From Siphonodentalium dalli (taxonomy: Eukaryota > Mollusca > Scaphopoda > Gadilida > Siphonodentaliidae), in contig CP136063.1 in the NCBI GenBank assembly GCA_032622095.1, positions 179,533,956-179,597,955 on the forward strand: 64,000 nt of DNA, read 5' to 3'. The notes under the pieces are model-generated. The model saw only the letters and a program-made list of their open reading frames with translations. It was not told the origin of the DNA and did no database searches. Positions 12,690-26,200 of the stretch are shown here, one piece after another (within the stretch, counting starts at the first letter, position 1; the number at the start of each line of letters is the position of its first letter). The position numbers and the translations under genes are program-made.

Positions 12690-13530
12690 ACAGATCCAGG
12701 GACGTGGCGACAGGGGGTGTGGTGGTGGGGGGGGGGGGTGTCACCCCCCAACTTTGGTCAAATTTTTCAACAGTTGGAAATTTCATACCTGACACAACAT
12801 TAGTTGGAAATTTCACACCAACAATAGCTTGAACATGTTCTTGTAGTTTGATTTTCAAACAATTTATTGGGGGGGGGGGGGGTATTGTTTTTTGGAACAA
12901 TATTTGCATATTTTCCTATTTTTGACAAAATTTTGGACTGAAGTGGCCATCAGTTGGAAAATTTCCAACCTTAGGGGGACGTCAGGTTGGAAATTTCCAA
13001 CACTTTAAAAGCTTGTGTCCTGGTCCCTCCCCCGTGGTCAGTCAAAAACTGCTAGTTAATTTAAGAAAACAATATTGTCCTACATTTGGTCAATATTGTC
13101 ATTGGAATTGTAATCAGTTGGAACCGAAGTGGGGGTGTCAGGTTTGAAATTTCCAACACTAGGAAAGCTTGAGGCCAGTCTAGATGCTAGGATTGTGCGA
13201 TTTTCTTGTTTAGTTTTCAAAATTTTCTCACACCGGGCCGAACAACCATGGTCGGCCCGGTTTGTCTCTTGTCCGTAGTCGTGTGCATTTGTCTGGAGTT
13301 GGACTGCTAGATGTTAGGATTTATGCAATTTTCAGGTTCATATATCTGAATTTTCTCATACCGGGTATATAGAACAATGGTTTATAAATATAAAGTCTAT
13401 TAGGCCAGAGCACTGAGTGCAAGGGGGTGCAAATGGAATTATGCAGAACGTGTGTTCAGTCGGATTCAAGAGGGGGCTGCAGTTGAAATTCCCCAAAGTG
13501 GACACCCCCAACGGAGACCCGCTAACCACG
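12690..13530. repeat. Dispersed repeat with CAGTTGGAAATTTC boxes and G-tracts
   Basis: CAGTTGGAAATTTC or close variants recur at least six times, with G-runs at 12,727 and 12,870 and CCCCCAAC stretches. Related copies at 1,360-1,680 and 25,160-25,850. Starts after AGGGACGTGGCGACAG, compare AGGGACGTAGCCAGAT at 25,163. Confidence 0.6.
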
Positions 13531-13706
13531 TCCCTGTACAGATCGATACTGATGACCGCGTATGAGAAATTAAATCGTCCACGATGAATACGTAGCTGTT
13601 AGAAGCAAATAATTATGTAGTAGTCATCCATTATAGTCTCTAAAACTCATTAAAATAGTGATATAATGATATCACAAAATGTTGAATGAATAGTAGTCTA
13701 TAGCTA

Positions 13707-14042
13707 TGCCGTTTTCTATTTATTGATATCACAAAATGAAATTGTGATATCAAAAATTCAATTTCATGATATCACAAAATGAATTTATGATATTACAAAA
13801 TGGAATTATTGATATCACTAAATGCTTACTATTTTGTAATATCATATATTCGATTTTGTGGTATAAAAAATTCATTTATGATATCACTTTTTCGAATTTG
13901 TGATATCATAAAATATTTATTGATATCATAAAATATTTAGTGATATCATATATTCGATTTTGTGATATCATATATTCATTTTTGTGATATCATAAAATAA
14001 ATTATTATTAACACAAAATAGGTAATAAATAGAAGAACGGCG
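13707..14042. repeat. Palindromic GATATC array inside inverted ends
   Basis: More than a dozen copies of (T/G)TGATATCA(C/T)AAAAT in both orientations, each with the palindrome GATATC or a one-base variant. Flanked by GCCGTTTTCTATTTATT (left) and AATAAATAGAAGAACGGC (right), which are inverted copies. Further GATATC copies sit just left (13,669). Confidence 0.7.
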
Positions 14043-14840
14043 CTCCGTATATCATTATTAAAAAGAAAAGGTTATGTTCGCAGCTGCAAACAAAAACGTG
14101 CGAATCTTTTTTGAAAATGTAGCGGCGGTTGATGTGGTGATGTTAGTATCTTCGGTGGGGTGGGTGGGGAGGGGTATATACCATCCGATAAACAAAGACA
14201 ATTGATGAAACTAACTTGATGAAATAATGAAATTAATTTAAACCAGAGAGGTTATCAGTCGTTCGAGATCTGCATAGCAATACCATTAGCTTTTACAATG
14301 GAGCATACATAATTATGTTTCCATCGACAACATCATTCTCTTGACACAATTTGCACAAAATTGCATGAATTACACATAAAGTGACAATCTATATAGTTTC
14401 GATAAATACAATGACCCCAAAAACTATAAGTGGTTCATGACATAGTCCATTTTGTTGACCTCTTGATCTGGGATAGTGCAGATAAGTATATTGAAGCAAA
14501 CAGTGACACTTTCATCGCTGATAAGTATCAGTTTATCTTCTTGTCAATAAAATGAGATCTGGGACAAGGATACAGGTGCACGACTCGTATAGTACACCAA
14601 TTAAAATATATAAATAGAAATAGGATTTCCCCCATCCATTGAATTTGAGGAAAACGTTTCTAAATACAAATATTTGTTCCTAGATATGACCATTTATTAT
14701 ATACTTGCCCATGAATTATAAGGTTTTAGCAGTGAGATATAAGTTATATCCCACTAGTGAGTGATATCAGCTTGAAATTTCTGATTTATTGACATTCACT
14801 GGGGGCCATAGGCAAGTAACTAAAGTATACAATAAACAGA

Positions 14841-14962
14841 ATATCCACACTTTTTCAGTGGATATGGGTTAAATCTCATTCGTGATGACAAAACATTTGA
14901 AATTCAATGTTTTGTCATCACGAATGAGATATAACCCATATCCACTGAAAAAGTGTGGATAT
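14841..14962. repeat. Near-perfect inverted repeat, arms of about 60 bp
   Basis: Left arm ATATCCACACTTTTTCAGTG.. and right arm ..CACTGAAAAAGTGTGGATAT meet around ATTTGAAATT; only one or two mismatches (AAATCTCATT against AATGAGATAT). A DNA cruciform or RNA hairpin could form. Bases 14,043-14,840 and 14,963-15,539 show no gene. Confidence 0.8.
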
Positions 14963-15539
14963 CCCCTATATACTATGGGAGTTGAGTTTATCCGAAAAAA
15001 ATTACAGGATACAAGGACCGGTTAAAGAAATATTATGATAACTAAAGTGAATTGAAATGTTCCGGCTCATAAACTGTACCAACATAGAGCATTCCTCGGG
15101 AGAATGAGGTTCCCAGTTTCAATATATACCCAATATTTGTTCTTTTATAACACGATATCTGACTATTATAGTAGACATCAATTATCCCTATATGATATAT
15201 AATGCCAATTTCAGCTCATTTTTAATTCTGCTAGTACTTTAAATGCTATGAATATTGAAAGATATACATATTTCGATCTTGTATTATATTGCACGATGTT
15301 CATCCTTGCGCGAGTAGATAAGTAATGAATTCTGGGACCAACTCATATATGTTAACAAGCTAAGTAATAGAACATATTAACTTGCTCATAACAATTATAT
15401 ACAAAACAAGTACTCATCTTTGGGAGGATATCAACTTTCGGATTCTTGGTTCCGTTTCTACCCTTGCAAAGAATATACATGTATTTTGTCGGTGTGTTGC
15501 TCAATGTTCTACTTGTTTTTTGAAAAATATATAATTAAC

Positions 15540-16135
15540 TAGAGGTGTGACTGTCCCAATGGGACTAAGGATACCCCCCGTGTTTTTTAAAATACAAAGA
15601 TGTTTCACATGTCAGTAAACATTTAGTTAAAATAATAAAATAGCAGTTCCCACTGCAGGTGCACAACCGTAACCCTAATCTTAAACCTATTGACCGAAAA
15701 ATGTAGGAATAAAAGCTCGGACAATATTATGCATGTTGCGAAAAAGGGGGATAACTCAACCAAACAATTTCGGACAGACGTCATAATCGCAGGTGCACAG
15801 GTTCCCATGGTACTAAATATATGTGCCATGTTTAAAAAAAATTGACCTAACAATGTAGGAATAAAAGCTCGGACAAAATTATACATGTTGCGAAAAATTT
15901 CTAAGTCAAAAAAGGGGGGGGGGGGGGTAACTTCACCAAAAAAAGTCCGACAGACGTCATAATCGCAGGTGCACAGGTTCCCATGGTGGTTGATGTCTGT
16001 GCCAAGTTTCACGGAAATTGATAAAAAAAACGACTGAGAAAAACTCCGGACAAATTTGTGTCCACGGACGGATGGACGGACAAGCTGATTCCAGTATCCC
16101 CCCTAACTTCGTTGCGGGGGGGTAAAAAAGCAATT
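15540..16135. repeat. Dispersed repeat with internal tandem copy
   Basis: GTAGGAATAAAAGCTCGGAC recurs about 152 bp apart (15,703 and 15,855) and CGCAGGTGCACAGGTTCCCA about 176 bp apart. Ends ACGGATGGACGGACAAGCTG..CCCCC..CTTCGTTGCGGGGGGG, a short hairpin. Non-coding; the 129-codon minus frame across it is a by-product of the repeat. Confidence 0.6.
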
Positions 16136-16227
16136 CGTGGACTTTAAGTTTGGTCATCTGGCCTGCATGGGCTAGCTACCCATGAGAGAATACCCTGCTA
16201 GTTGTGCATGCACATCTTTGTCGCATA

Positions 16228-16890
16228 TATAACAAGAAAACCATAGTCAGAAATGGTAACGCCCCCAAGATCATATTATTAGCCATAAATATAAATTATA
16301 ATATAAAATATATTGGTTAAATGAATGCACCGCCTCAGAATTCCGTTAAAACAACTAATCCTTCAAATTATTACAAAAAAATTACGGCTTATTACTGCAG
16401 GTTTTTCATTCACCAAACCAGAAAGCTTCTAAATGCGGATCAAAAATTGTGCTCCCGCCATAAAATCTTCAAGTGTGCATGGCCCAGCCATTGTTCATAC
16501 CTAAACATCGAACGCAATTAACGCGGTCATAATAGTTACATACTGCAACTATAAGACATCCAGCGAATACACACCCCACGAAAACCCGAAATGTGTTGTC
16601 CTGCGAGATATCCCATTGCTATAGCTCAATTTGACGCGGCCAGATTAGCCTTCCTACAATATCCTAAAACATAAAGCTTCTCAAATCATCGGCATAGTCA
16701 GTAGAACTTTCACGAACTTGAACATTCCAACTACAACTTTTACCGGAATCGGGGTAGCAGTACAACTTTAACGCGTCCCAAAATAACCGGAAAAAAACAA
16801 TTATCTATTTATAAAATCGCCATGGGACCATATATTTCTAAAATTTGTAGTACAGTATACACCGGTGGCGTTAATTATGCTGGTGTTGCG
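16228..16890 (+). repeat. Dispersed repeat, second copy (family B)
   Basis: Same order as 3,511-4,440: TATAACAAGAAAACCATAGT, CCGCCTCAGAATTCCGTTAA, AACCGGAAAAAAACAATT, AGTATACACCGGTGGCGTTA. Shorter in the middle than the other copy. Confidence 0.7.
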
Positions 16891-19430
16891 GGTAATCTGT
16901 GGGTATGGATGCTGAACCTTTTTTGAGAAGTTTAATTGGCGAGTATCGAGTGATTTTCTTAAATAGCTGGCGCTTTTCATTAAGCTTATAAGCGATTGGC
17001 ATTTCATCTGCATGTTTTAAAAAAACACCCTATATGTTTGCCTGCCTTTTCCTGCATGCTATTTTCATCAAATTTTGGGGTGGCTTCCCTGTTGTCCTTG
17101 GAAAAATTACTTGTGTTGGAGGGATAGGTGTCAGAAATCGACAGGAAAAAAAACTTGCGTTCCCATGTTGGTGGATCCCGAACTTTAATAGACTACAAAT
17201 TTCAACCCTGTATCAGGGGGGGGGGGGTGGATGGGTACCCGAGGCCGGAAACAGTTTTTGACCACTTATTTTGCATTTGTTTTTCATTGACATATTTTCA
17301 ACTGTTTTAAACATATTTGTTTATATGTTGTGGTTTGTTGCAATATGAGAAGCACTAATACATTCAATATTGTTATAATTACCCCCATAAGTTGATATAA
17401 AATGGAAAAATAGTGAATATTGTGGGGGTGGGTCCCAAAATTTTCATTGATTTTTTTTGCGCGCAATTTTTTTTTATTGAGTCTGTTTCAGCTTGCTTGC
17501 CAGTTTTTATATTGAAAATTGTCTAGTTCACGGTGTAGTTCAATACAAAAATACTTCAGATAGCTCTAGGGTAGGGTGAACTTAATGCAGTCTGACAATA
17601 TCAGCTAACAACTCATGACAGAATATTACAATAATTCTTATACTTCACGACAGTCTCTTTACTCATACAGTTAGTTGATGCATGAGTGTAATGTGTGAAA
17701 TAAGTATTTGAATCATTGTTTGTATACTAAAATTGATTATTCTCATAATGTATCAGAATAATGTATAGTTAATAATATATAGTAGACACATGTCAGGTAG
17801 ACATATAATAGTAAATCAAGAGTACATCCGGTATACTGTAAACAGAAGACCAAATTGGAGTTATCTTCCCTACACCAACACAATGATCGACGTTACGCTT
17901 ACTGTGACCTCGTCTCCACGGTCACATGTCACTAAAGTGCACATCCGTGTATATGGATTTGGCACTAAATTGACCATCCGCGTTCAAACTCAAAGGATTA
18001 AACATTATTTTAGGCCTAGTCCTAAGTCGTAATGCGAGGTCGGGTCGGTGGTCATGCAGGCATACATAAAAGCTAATTCGTACACTGGTTCATATGCACA
18101 TTTTCCTTTTTGGTATTACTGTAGGCTCTAGGCCTACTAGTTGATGCTGGTTGATGTCTGAAAAAAAGATAAATTTAATTTTGTGTAATTTTTCATTCTA
18201 TTATAGGCCCTAACACTGGCCCTAGTTATTTTGTTGTTGTCATTTCAGGGGTTTCAACATATTTTTCATCTACTCACACAGATGAATAGGCTGGGTTATA
18301 AATTTACCAATATAATCACATCATATTCTACCTTTGTTGATTGCTTAGAGTTCAATTGAGTTGAGATTATCGCTGATTACTGCTGATTATCGCATTATTA
18401 TCAGCCAAGAAAATATTTGTCTTGCACATATTTGTAAACAGGAAGTAACATTTAATTTGGTCTTTCAAAGAAGGGACCAATATAGAGCGGTTGGTCGTTT
18501 TTACAGAGGGGACCAACATAAAGCTTTGAGGTTTTGGGGTGGGTGTCTAAAATTTTATGAAAAAAAAAATGCAAGAAGGGTGGGTGGGTGTAAAAAAAAT
18601 GGCAATGTAAAAAAAACACCCCCACGTCTCGCAACTTTTTACGCCCCCCCCCCCCCCCTGCTTGTATCCTGATTTTTTTTCCTGAAGCACCTAAAACAAT
18701 TCAGTCCCCCTCCTAGCTGACATACGAGGCCGATTACATGGGCATATTAAAACGTATATCTTATATGCAGCGAATATCCATAAAATCCGAACTGAAAAAG
18801 CTAAAAGTTGAAAACTAAATTCTATAAAGTGTTCTCAAACGTGTGGGGGTGTGCATTTTTAATGAATATCGCCTTGTGTAATTCTAGCTGGGTCACTTTT
18901 ATTAGATTAAGGCAAGTGTGCGAAAAGACACCCCTCTGTTGGTGTGTCACATCCCTGAATTCTGAATACCAGTTAAGAGAGGGGTTAATACTGAATACCA
19001 TATGTGACGAAGGACATTGAGTTCACCCTTAAATGATGCCAAACTACAACATTGTGAGAAATTGTCCCGATGGCTACAAGTTACTCTATTTTCCAGAACA
19101 GTGATGACCTGATGCGACGCGGTGATATGTTAACGAGACCTGAACAGGAATTAAAAGGGCCAATGGTGCCCTTTCTATAATACAGCATCAAATACCACAA
19201 TTTGTCCCAATTAAATTAGTCAATGTACCAAGCTTTTATTTGAATCTATAATACCATTTAAGACGGTATAGTATACATATTGAGTCCCACGTACCAACTG
19301 GAGAGGGGTGATGCCCTCCCTCTGCATTCTTTGAAGTTTCTGCTGAACACATATAGTTTTTAGAAGCAATTTTCATGAGGGTTGTATAGATATATCCAGA
19401 TTTGGTGCAAGAAATATACATTCGAGTTGG
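16891..19430. other. No gene seen; G/C-tract repeat pieces
   Basis: Contains G-tract segments at 17,060-17,240 and an inverted pair at about 18,535-18,662 (GGGTGGGTG.. against a C-run). The open frames at 17,790-18,032 and 18,361-18,672 show no known motif; the latter reads through the G-tract repeat. Confidence 0.4.
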
Positions 19431-19434
19431 AGTA

Positions 19435-19790
19435 ATTCTCTGATAAGCATTTGTAACTATGTGACAAAAAACACGTCGGATTTTTTAAACGACTTCCAAA
19501 TGTAACTTTGTAACCCTTTTTAAACAAGGATGGGTGAAATATTTTCATATTTCTAGTTGGAGTTATTCGCAGATAAGCATTAAAATTTTGAAACTATGTG
19601 ACAAAAAACACGTCGGATTTTTTAAAAGACTTCCAAATGTAACTTTGTAACCATTTTCTAACAAGGATGGGTGAAATATTTTCATTTTTGGTAACTTTGT
19701 GACAAAAAACACGTCGCATTTTTGAAACGACTTCCCAATGTAACTCCAAATGCAAAAAATAGCGCGCATTTGTAACCGGGTTACTGGTCG
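19435..19790. repeat. Tandem repeat of about 100-137 bp, three copies
   Basis: TGACAAAAAACACGTCG(G/C)A at about 19,461, 19,598 and 19,699, each followed by ACTTCCAAATGTAACTTTGT or close variants; AACAAGGATGGGTGAAATAT occurs twice. Lies 450-800 bp upstream of the LLTP start. Confidence 0.75.
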
Positions 19791-20158
19791 AAACTAACAC
19801 ACGAGCAAACGTTGAGTCGACTTGTTAAAAAAAACCACGACGTATTTGTAACTCAGTAACTGCATGGTTACAAATGCGTCGTATTTGTTTTCTGCACCAA
19901 AATTTGCCATATATAATAGGGTTGTATCATTTGGTCACGTACTCTGAGGTTAATCTATATCAAATGTCTAAATAGCACAGCAATGCAATTTCACAACCTA
20001 ATCATTGTATCATGCAATGAACATATACTGCGTGACAGCAGCTTACAGCATCTCTTTATCTCCGATATGTTGTTTCTCTGTACTCGGTCAGCACTAACTA
20101 TATTACTACGATGTACTAACATGAGGACTTTGACTTTTGTACCTAGATCAGCTGCGAC

Positions 20159-20165
20159 TATATAA
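20159..20165 (+). promoter_or_regulatory. Candidate TATA box of the LLTP gene
   Basis: TATATAA lies 66 bp upstream of the ATG at 20231. Initiation about 30 bp downstream would give a 5' UTR of roughly 35-40 nt. The ATG context is favourable (TTCAAAATGG: A at -3, G at +4). This is a motif call only; no transcript end is known. Confidence 0.4.
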
Positions 20166-20230
20166 CTGTTGTCCAAATTACGGCCACTCCATTTCATATG
20201 TGAGCGTTCGTTCGTTATTCAGGCTTCAAA

Positions 20231-20282
20231 ATGGACGTCAGATTAATGGCGATCCTTTCTTTGGTTGTTGGGACTATAGCTG
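20231..20282 (+). CDS. LLTP exon 1: signal peptide
   Basis: Encodes MDVRLMAILSLVVGTIA, then one base of the next codon (phase 1), and ends at donor G|GTATGT. A short charged N-region, a hydrophobic core and small residues before the likely cleavage site (IA-G) make a classic secretory signal. The start is chosen because it is the only ATG in frame with exon 2 next to a candidate TATA box. Intron 1 (20283-25032) is about 4.75 kb. Confidence 0.8.
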
Positions 20283-23200
20283 GTATGTAATTAATTAGCA
20301 TTGGTTCATTACCACTCAGGATTTAATTGGAATTATTGCCACCTGATAAATACACAGTGCTATGGCCAGCATGAGGCAACTCACAGAGATATTCTGTTAT
20401 TCGGCTTCTTGGTGGATTTGATTTCAATTTCAAGGGTTTTTTGTATACTATTGTGTGCGGTACTTAATACTTAATACCGTCTAAAGATTTGATATTTCAA
20501 ATTGGTCTTGAGATCCAACTAGAGCCGAATGAAGCAAATCTTTACCACCAACGACATACACGAGGAACAACCATATAGTTTGACAAGTGCAGATTACTTA
20601 GTGTTCTTCCAAAGATTGTATTCGAGACATTTTTGGTGGCGGTTTATATATCTCCATGCATTGTTAAATAATCATATATGACATAATAATGGTCGCTCGA
20701 AATAGGCTGATGTATATATATGTCCTGGCAACATGGACCACAAACGATGTGTGTGTAATCTGGAGACACTTGCGGTCATTAAGTAAGGCCGCCACTATAT
20801 ACAATTCATATATAAATTATGCGAAGTTTATCAACAGACTATATAGTAGTTCCACCATTGGCCACGATCTCCCTCCACACCCAATATAAAGTTTAGTCCA
20901 AATCGTTGGGTTATCCAAAGTTGGGTTAATGGTTGGGTCAAATTCCAGAAGTTGGGTTCAAGAGTTGGGTTAGATTAATTTAGTTATTAATCACTGGTTT
21001 ATATCACAGGATAACTCTGAGCTTTGGTGGGTGGGTTCCTCGACTCGAATCAAATATTTGTTACTCCCGAAGCCAAAGAAATAGTAATGTATAGGAGTGT
21101 TTTAATTCGGATTATGTATCTTTCATTGGTCAACAACAAAATTATATTCTTTGGTGTTTATAGGAATCGAGGTCACGTGTCTGAAAAAACCTTGTATAAA
21201 TTTATATATCAAGACATGCAGATATATTGGAGCTTGATTTCACCGCGAATTGATTACGCTCGCGGTCGAATCGGAGATAAACCACTTTATTATGCCTTTG
21301 TTGACACACTTTTATCAGCACGTTATTCACACAAAAAGCTGTTTGGATTTTGATCCATTTATTTCATTTAATTCCGATCATTTGGAGGGACAGCAATAAT
21401 AACAATTATTAATTAGAAATGACTTTTTTGTCCAGAACGGCCTGTTTTTTTTTTGTCTCAGGCTGATATGAGGTTACCTGGGGCATAATATCAAACCAAC
21501 CAAGTAATATCCTCTAATTATTAATTTGATATGACATTTTTTGTCCTTAACGGCCTGTTATCGAACTATGTGAATATCGCTTCAATTTGCCCTTTCGCCG
21601 AGTACTATCATTTTACGACATCACCATATCCGAGTAATATCATTTTACGACATCACATCCAACTAATATGGTTTTACGACATGCCAAATCTACTTCACTG
21701 CTAAATAATGTGTAGATATCGATTTATGTGATGTCGTTGAAGTCGTTCATTTCAAACAGTTGTCAATTACTAAAAGGCGAGCTAATTAATAAATAGCCTT
21801 CAAATTCTCAACATACATGAACGAAGTTCTTTTCGGAATACCATATATCTCGTCCCAAAGTAATAAGATACTGTTCGATATAATTCAGCAATATATTGTA
21901 GCAACTAAGCGTTTCGACAGCATAAATATATTCACAAGGAAGGACTGCAAATTGCTTTAGTATATATGTGTCCCGCCATATCAAATATAGCCTTAAAGGG
22001 GTACTGTACCCCAATTTCAATAAATTCCTGGTGACAATAGCTATCTAATATCAATATTATATTTTAAAATAACTAATTTGAGTCGATGATGTCTACTGAC
22101 AACCTTCCGGTTAACAGGCTATCATAAAAGTAAAATTGAATTATTTAATATAAATCAATTTATGGCTGGAGTCATAAAATGGAGAATTATGCCATTACGA
22201 GTTACCGTTCTTGAAATCTCATATGTTGGGTGACTTTTATCGACGGCCGTTCGCGAACATTATTGAGTTGCAAACAAAACATGTTACCTGCAAAAGAAAG
22301 GCCCGCTATAACCGATTCGGAAAAAAAACGAGAAAGAAACAAGATTCAAAGCGTCAAGTATTTTTATAGGGAGTGAGATTGTTCGATGAAAGAGATTGAA
22401 GCTGCGAACAACGAACTTCCGGTTCTTCATGCGACCTGCGTTTTCTCCGGTGAAGGTCAAAAACATGGCGCGTAGTTTGAAATCGTAATATTTTTGTTTC
22501 CAAGATCAATATTTTCTTCGCTAAATTAGGTTTATACGAAACTCGTATAACGCGAACACAATCTAACTTGAAAGTTATTTCAGTGGGAGTAAATAAAAAA
22601 ATCGTCTATCTCTGTGTACAGTACCCCTTTAAGTCGGGATTTTTTTTACCCTGTGCCAATGCACAAATACCGTAGGTCGCCTCGCATATATAAGAGAATG
22701 TATTGGCCTAACAATTTTTTACAATTTTAATAATTTTTTCTTGTATTCTTTAACAATTTTATAATTTTACCCATACAGAGTCCCAGACAAACACAAGACG
22801 ACACTCTTCTATATGCTTCTATATATGTGTGGGGATCCCTGCAGGGTAATGGATGTTTTTTATTTTATGTCCTAAAAAATGTAAGAAACATTTATTAAAA
22901 AAAATGATAAAAAATTGTTAGGCCAATGCATTCTCGTATATATGCGAGGCGACCTATGGTCGACTCGCATATATAAGAGAATGCATTGGCACAGGGTAAA
23001 AAAATCCCGACTTACGACTGGATTTGATATGGCGGGTCACATATGAACTACGCAGTTTAGTAATCTACTGACTCCCCAGATCCCCACTTATAGACATACT
23101 CCCCCAAACTCAACCACCAGTTCTATATTATTGATCTACCGTGTGTAGTGCCTCCCATAGTAGCTGACTAACACTTGACTGACATATATGATGAAATTAA

Positions 23201-26200
23201 TCCTCTGCACAAGACCCTGCTCCGACATTAGTTAAGGAGACGACCTATTCGTGAATGTTCAAAAAATCTCAAGTTCTAACTATCAATTTGAATTAAAAAA
23301 TCATTTTGCTTTCATAACCATTGTTTGCTATAGTATTATAACAACACATTATCACAATATGAGAGATATGTTTGAATTATGTAAAATAAAAAGTGGTGTA
23401 AAAAAACCAACAAATTTGTCATGTGGGCCAATATAGAGAGTTTGACAGGAAGTATTTGCAAAAAAAAATAAAAAAATTACTGCATTATCCAGCATTATCT
23501 ATCTTATTACACCAGATAGGGTCTACACTCGGGCTACTATCTGAAATCATGACTGTGCAGGAAACTAAATCAGAAAGTCTTCATTTTTGTAGTTTTTGTT
23601 TTGGTAGCCATTTGCAGAACTATATTTTTTGGAGGAAATGTCACCATAAAACAACATAATGTCCAAACAGATGAATAGTTTTGAGTGTTTATTATCTGTC
23701 AGATTATTGCAAACGTGGTTGAATTATATTTATGTTGTTTTGGTCCTTCACTCGACAAAAAAATAGTTCTGCAAAATGGCCACCAAAAAACTAATATATG
23801 CAATGAAAAATTTTGTATTTATTTTCTCACAGACATTCATGATTTCAGATAGTACACCGGTGTAGATCCTTGTTGGTACAATACGATATATAATGCAGTT
23901 TTGTTGTTTTTTGCAAATACATCCTGCCAAACTCTCTAGTGACCTACATGACAAATTGGTTGTTTTTTGTTTAAACCACTTTTTTTTGGTACATAATTCA
24001 AACATATCTCTCATATTGTGAGGGTAAACATGTGTTGTTATAATACTATGGCACATATCGGTTATGAAGGATAATGATTTTTTCCTTCAAATTGATAGTT
24101 AGAAATTGAGATTTTTTGAAAATTCACGAATAGGGCGCCTTCTTAAAACGAACAAACAGTCACACAAACTCCACACAATGTTATAGCTACCAACTCAACC
24201 ATAACGCATATTATATTATATAGCAATAAGCTCTGGAAGGCACTATACAAAGCACCATAACATCACTGAACATGCATGTAAATATGTTCAACTGTCGTCC
24301 TGTAAACATTTTGTATGCTTAAGTGTGTGTATTGGGAGATGGGCTTCATAAGTTGACAAAAAATAAATTCCCGATCACTTTTGTATTATTATATGCAAAT
24401 ATATGATGTTTCAAGTCAAAGTATTTAATAAATAGGATATTATATGGTTGATTTGATATTAGGCCTGATATCAGTCCGAGGTAATATCCTCCAAATAACA
24501 TGGTTGGTGCCTCTCAGTCTAGCTTATACAGTAATGCCCTAAATAATCGACTCCTTAACCGCAGCAGAATTATGGGTAACTTTTCAGGATTTAGTCGGAA
24601 ATAAGGCTTGTTGCCATTCACCGGAAAACTCTCGACGAGAGCTTTCCGATGAATGGCAACAAACCATATTCCGCCTAAATCCTGAAAGTTACTCATAATT
24701 ATGCTGTGGTTAAGGAGTCGATTATTTAGGGCATTACCGTATGTCACATTTTGTTTTCAACATTTTTCAGTTGAACAAAATCAATTGTGGTGTTAAAATA
24801 GATTTGATATGTTGTATAATTGGAGGTATGATTTGTATTTTTAATAACAATTTAAAGTAACATGGTTTGATGTGATGTATATATGTCTGGTCTATATCCC
24901 ACATTTAGTTTTCCAACATTACTTTCAATGGAACAAAGTAAAAAATGTGTTAATGTAGATTTTGGTATATGTTGTTGTAATTAGAGGTATTAAGCCCTAT
25001 AATTACATGTTAATATATGCATATTATTTCAGGACCAATCAACACAAAGTATGAGCTGAAAAACGACGACACTTGTGCCACAAGATGTGTGGGTAAGTTG
25101 ATCTGTTTATGTCATCTATGTATGCAATGTCCCTGCATGCGTGATTGCAATAACCCCTTTCAGGGACGTAGCCAGATGGTTTCCGTTAGGGCGGGGAGGA
25201 CCGGGTGCAATTTAAAACTACATTGGCCCTTGAACCATATCTAAATCCAAGGTTAACAAAAATCAATTTGCACCCCCCCCCCGCTTAATTGGAAACTTTC
25301 CAACCTGACATCTCCCCATGGTTGTTCAAACTGATAGCAATTTTAGATCAAAATTTAAACTCTATTTACAAAGAACAATAATCTAGTGTCTGTCTGAAAA
25401 CAACAAATTCTCCACTAATTAATGGCTGGAAAATCCAAACACTTTCAACCTATATATATGTGATGAAAATTTTCCAACAAATGTTGTGTGAGGCATGAAA
25501 TTTCCAACTGTTGAAAATATTTACCAAAGTTGGGGGGGGGGGGTAACAATTAGACCAGACCCCCCCCCCCATGTCCGATGGGTGTCTCATGCTCTCAAAA
25601 TTTGGCCAAATATTTCAACAGTTGGAAATTTTGACACAGCGATAGTTGGAATTTTCAGCCAAAAATAGATTGAAATTATTGTGATAGTTTTATTTACAAA
25701 CTAGTATTTAGTGTGAAATTTGACGTTTTTCGATCAAAAGTTGAATATAGTTTCATAATTTCGACCAATTATTTGGACTGAAATGCTGATCAGTTAGAAA
25801 TATGTCAGATTGGTAATTCCCAACAGTTTGGAAGGCTTGGGGAAACAGTTGGCGTGTATTAGAGAAACATGCAGGCCCGGTTTAAATGATCTAAAATTTG
25901 TCCGTCGTCTTCATGAATATTACCCGAACATCCCTCAAAAGAATAATAGACCATTCCAATGCATACATAATACTTGAATGGGGGGTCCATTAAGTAAAGA
26001 AATGGTTTGTAATGTCAACTAAAACACTAAAGAGCATGAGTCAAGTTAAACCAAAGTCAAGCCTGAAAATAGTGTGCCTGACATTTGTAGAATTAGGTCC
26101 CCAGAGTGTGAATGTATTGACGCTGTCCGCACAGCGGGCTAGCATCGCCAAATTTACCATATTCTCATTCTGCTTAGTGCTCATCTTCTTTCTATCCCCT

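Noticed and set aside
17790-18032. 80-codon open frame as a small gene
   Set aside because: No motif, no start or splice context, and length within chance expectation for this window.
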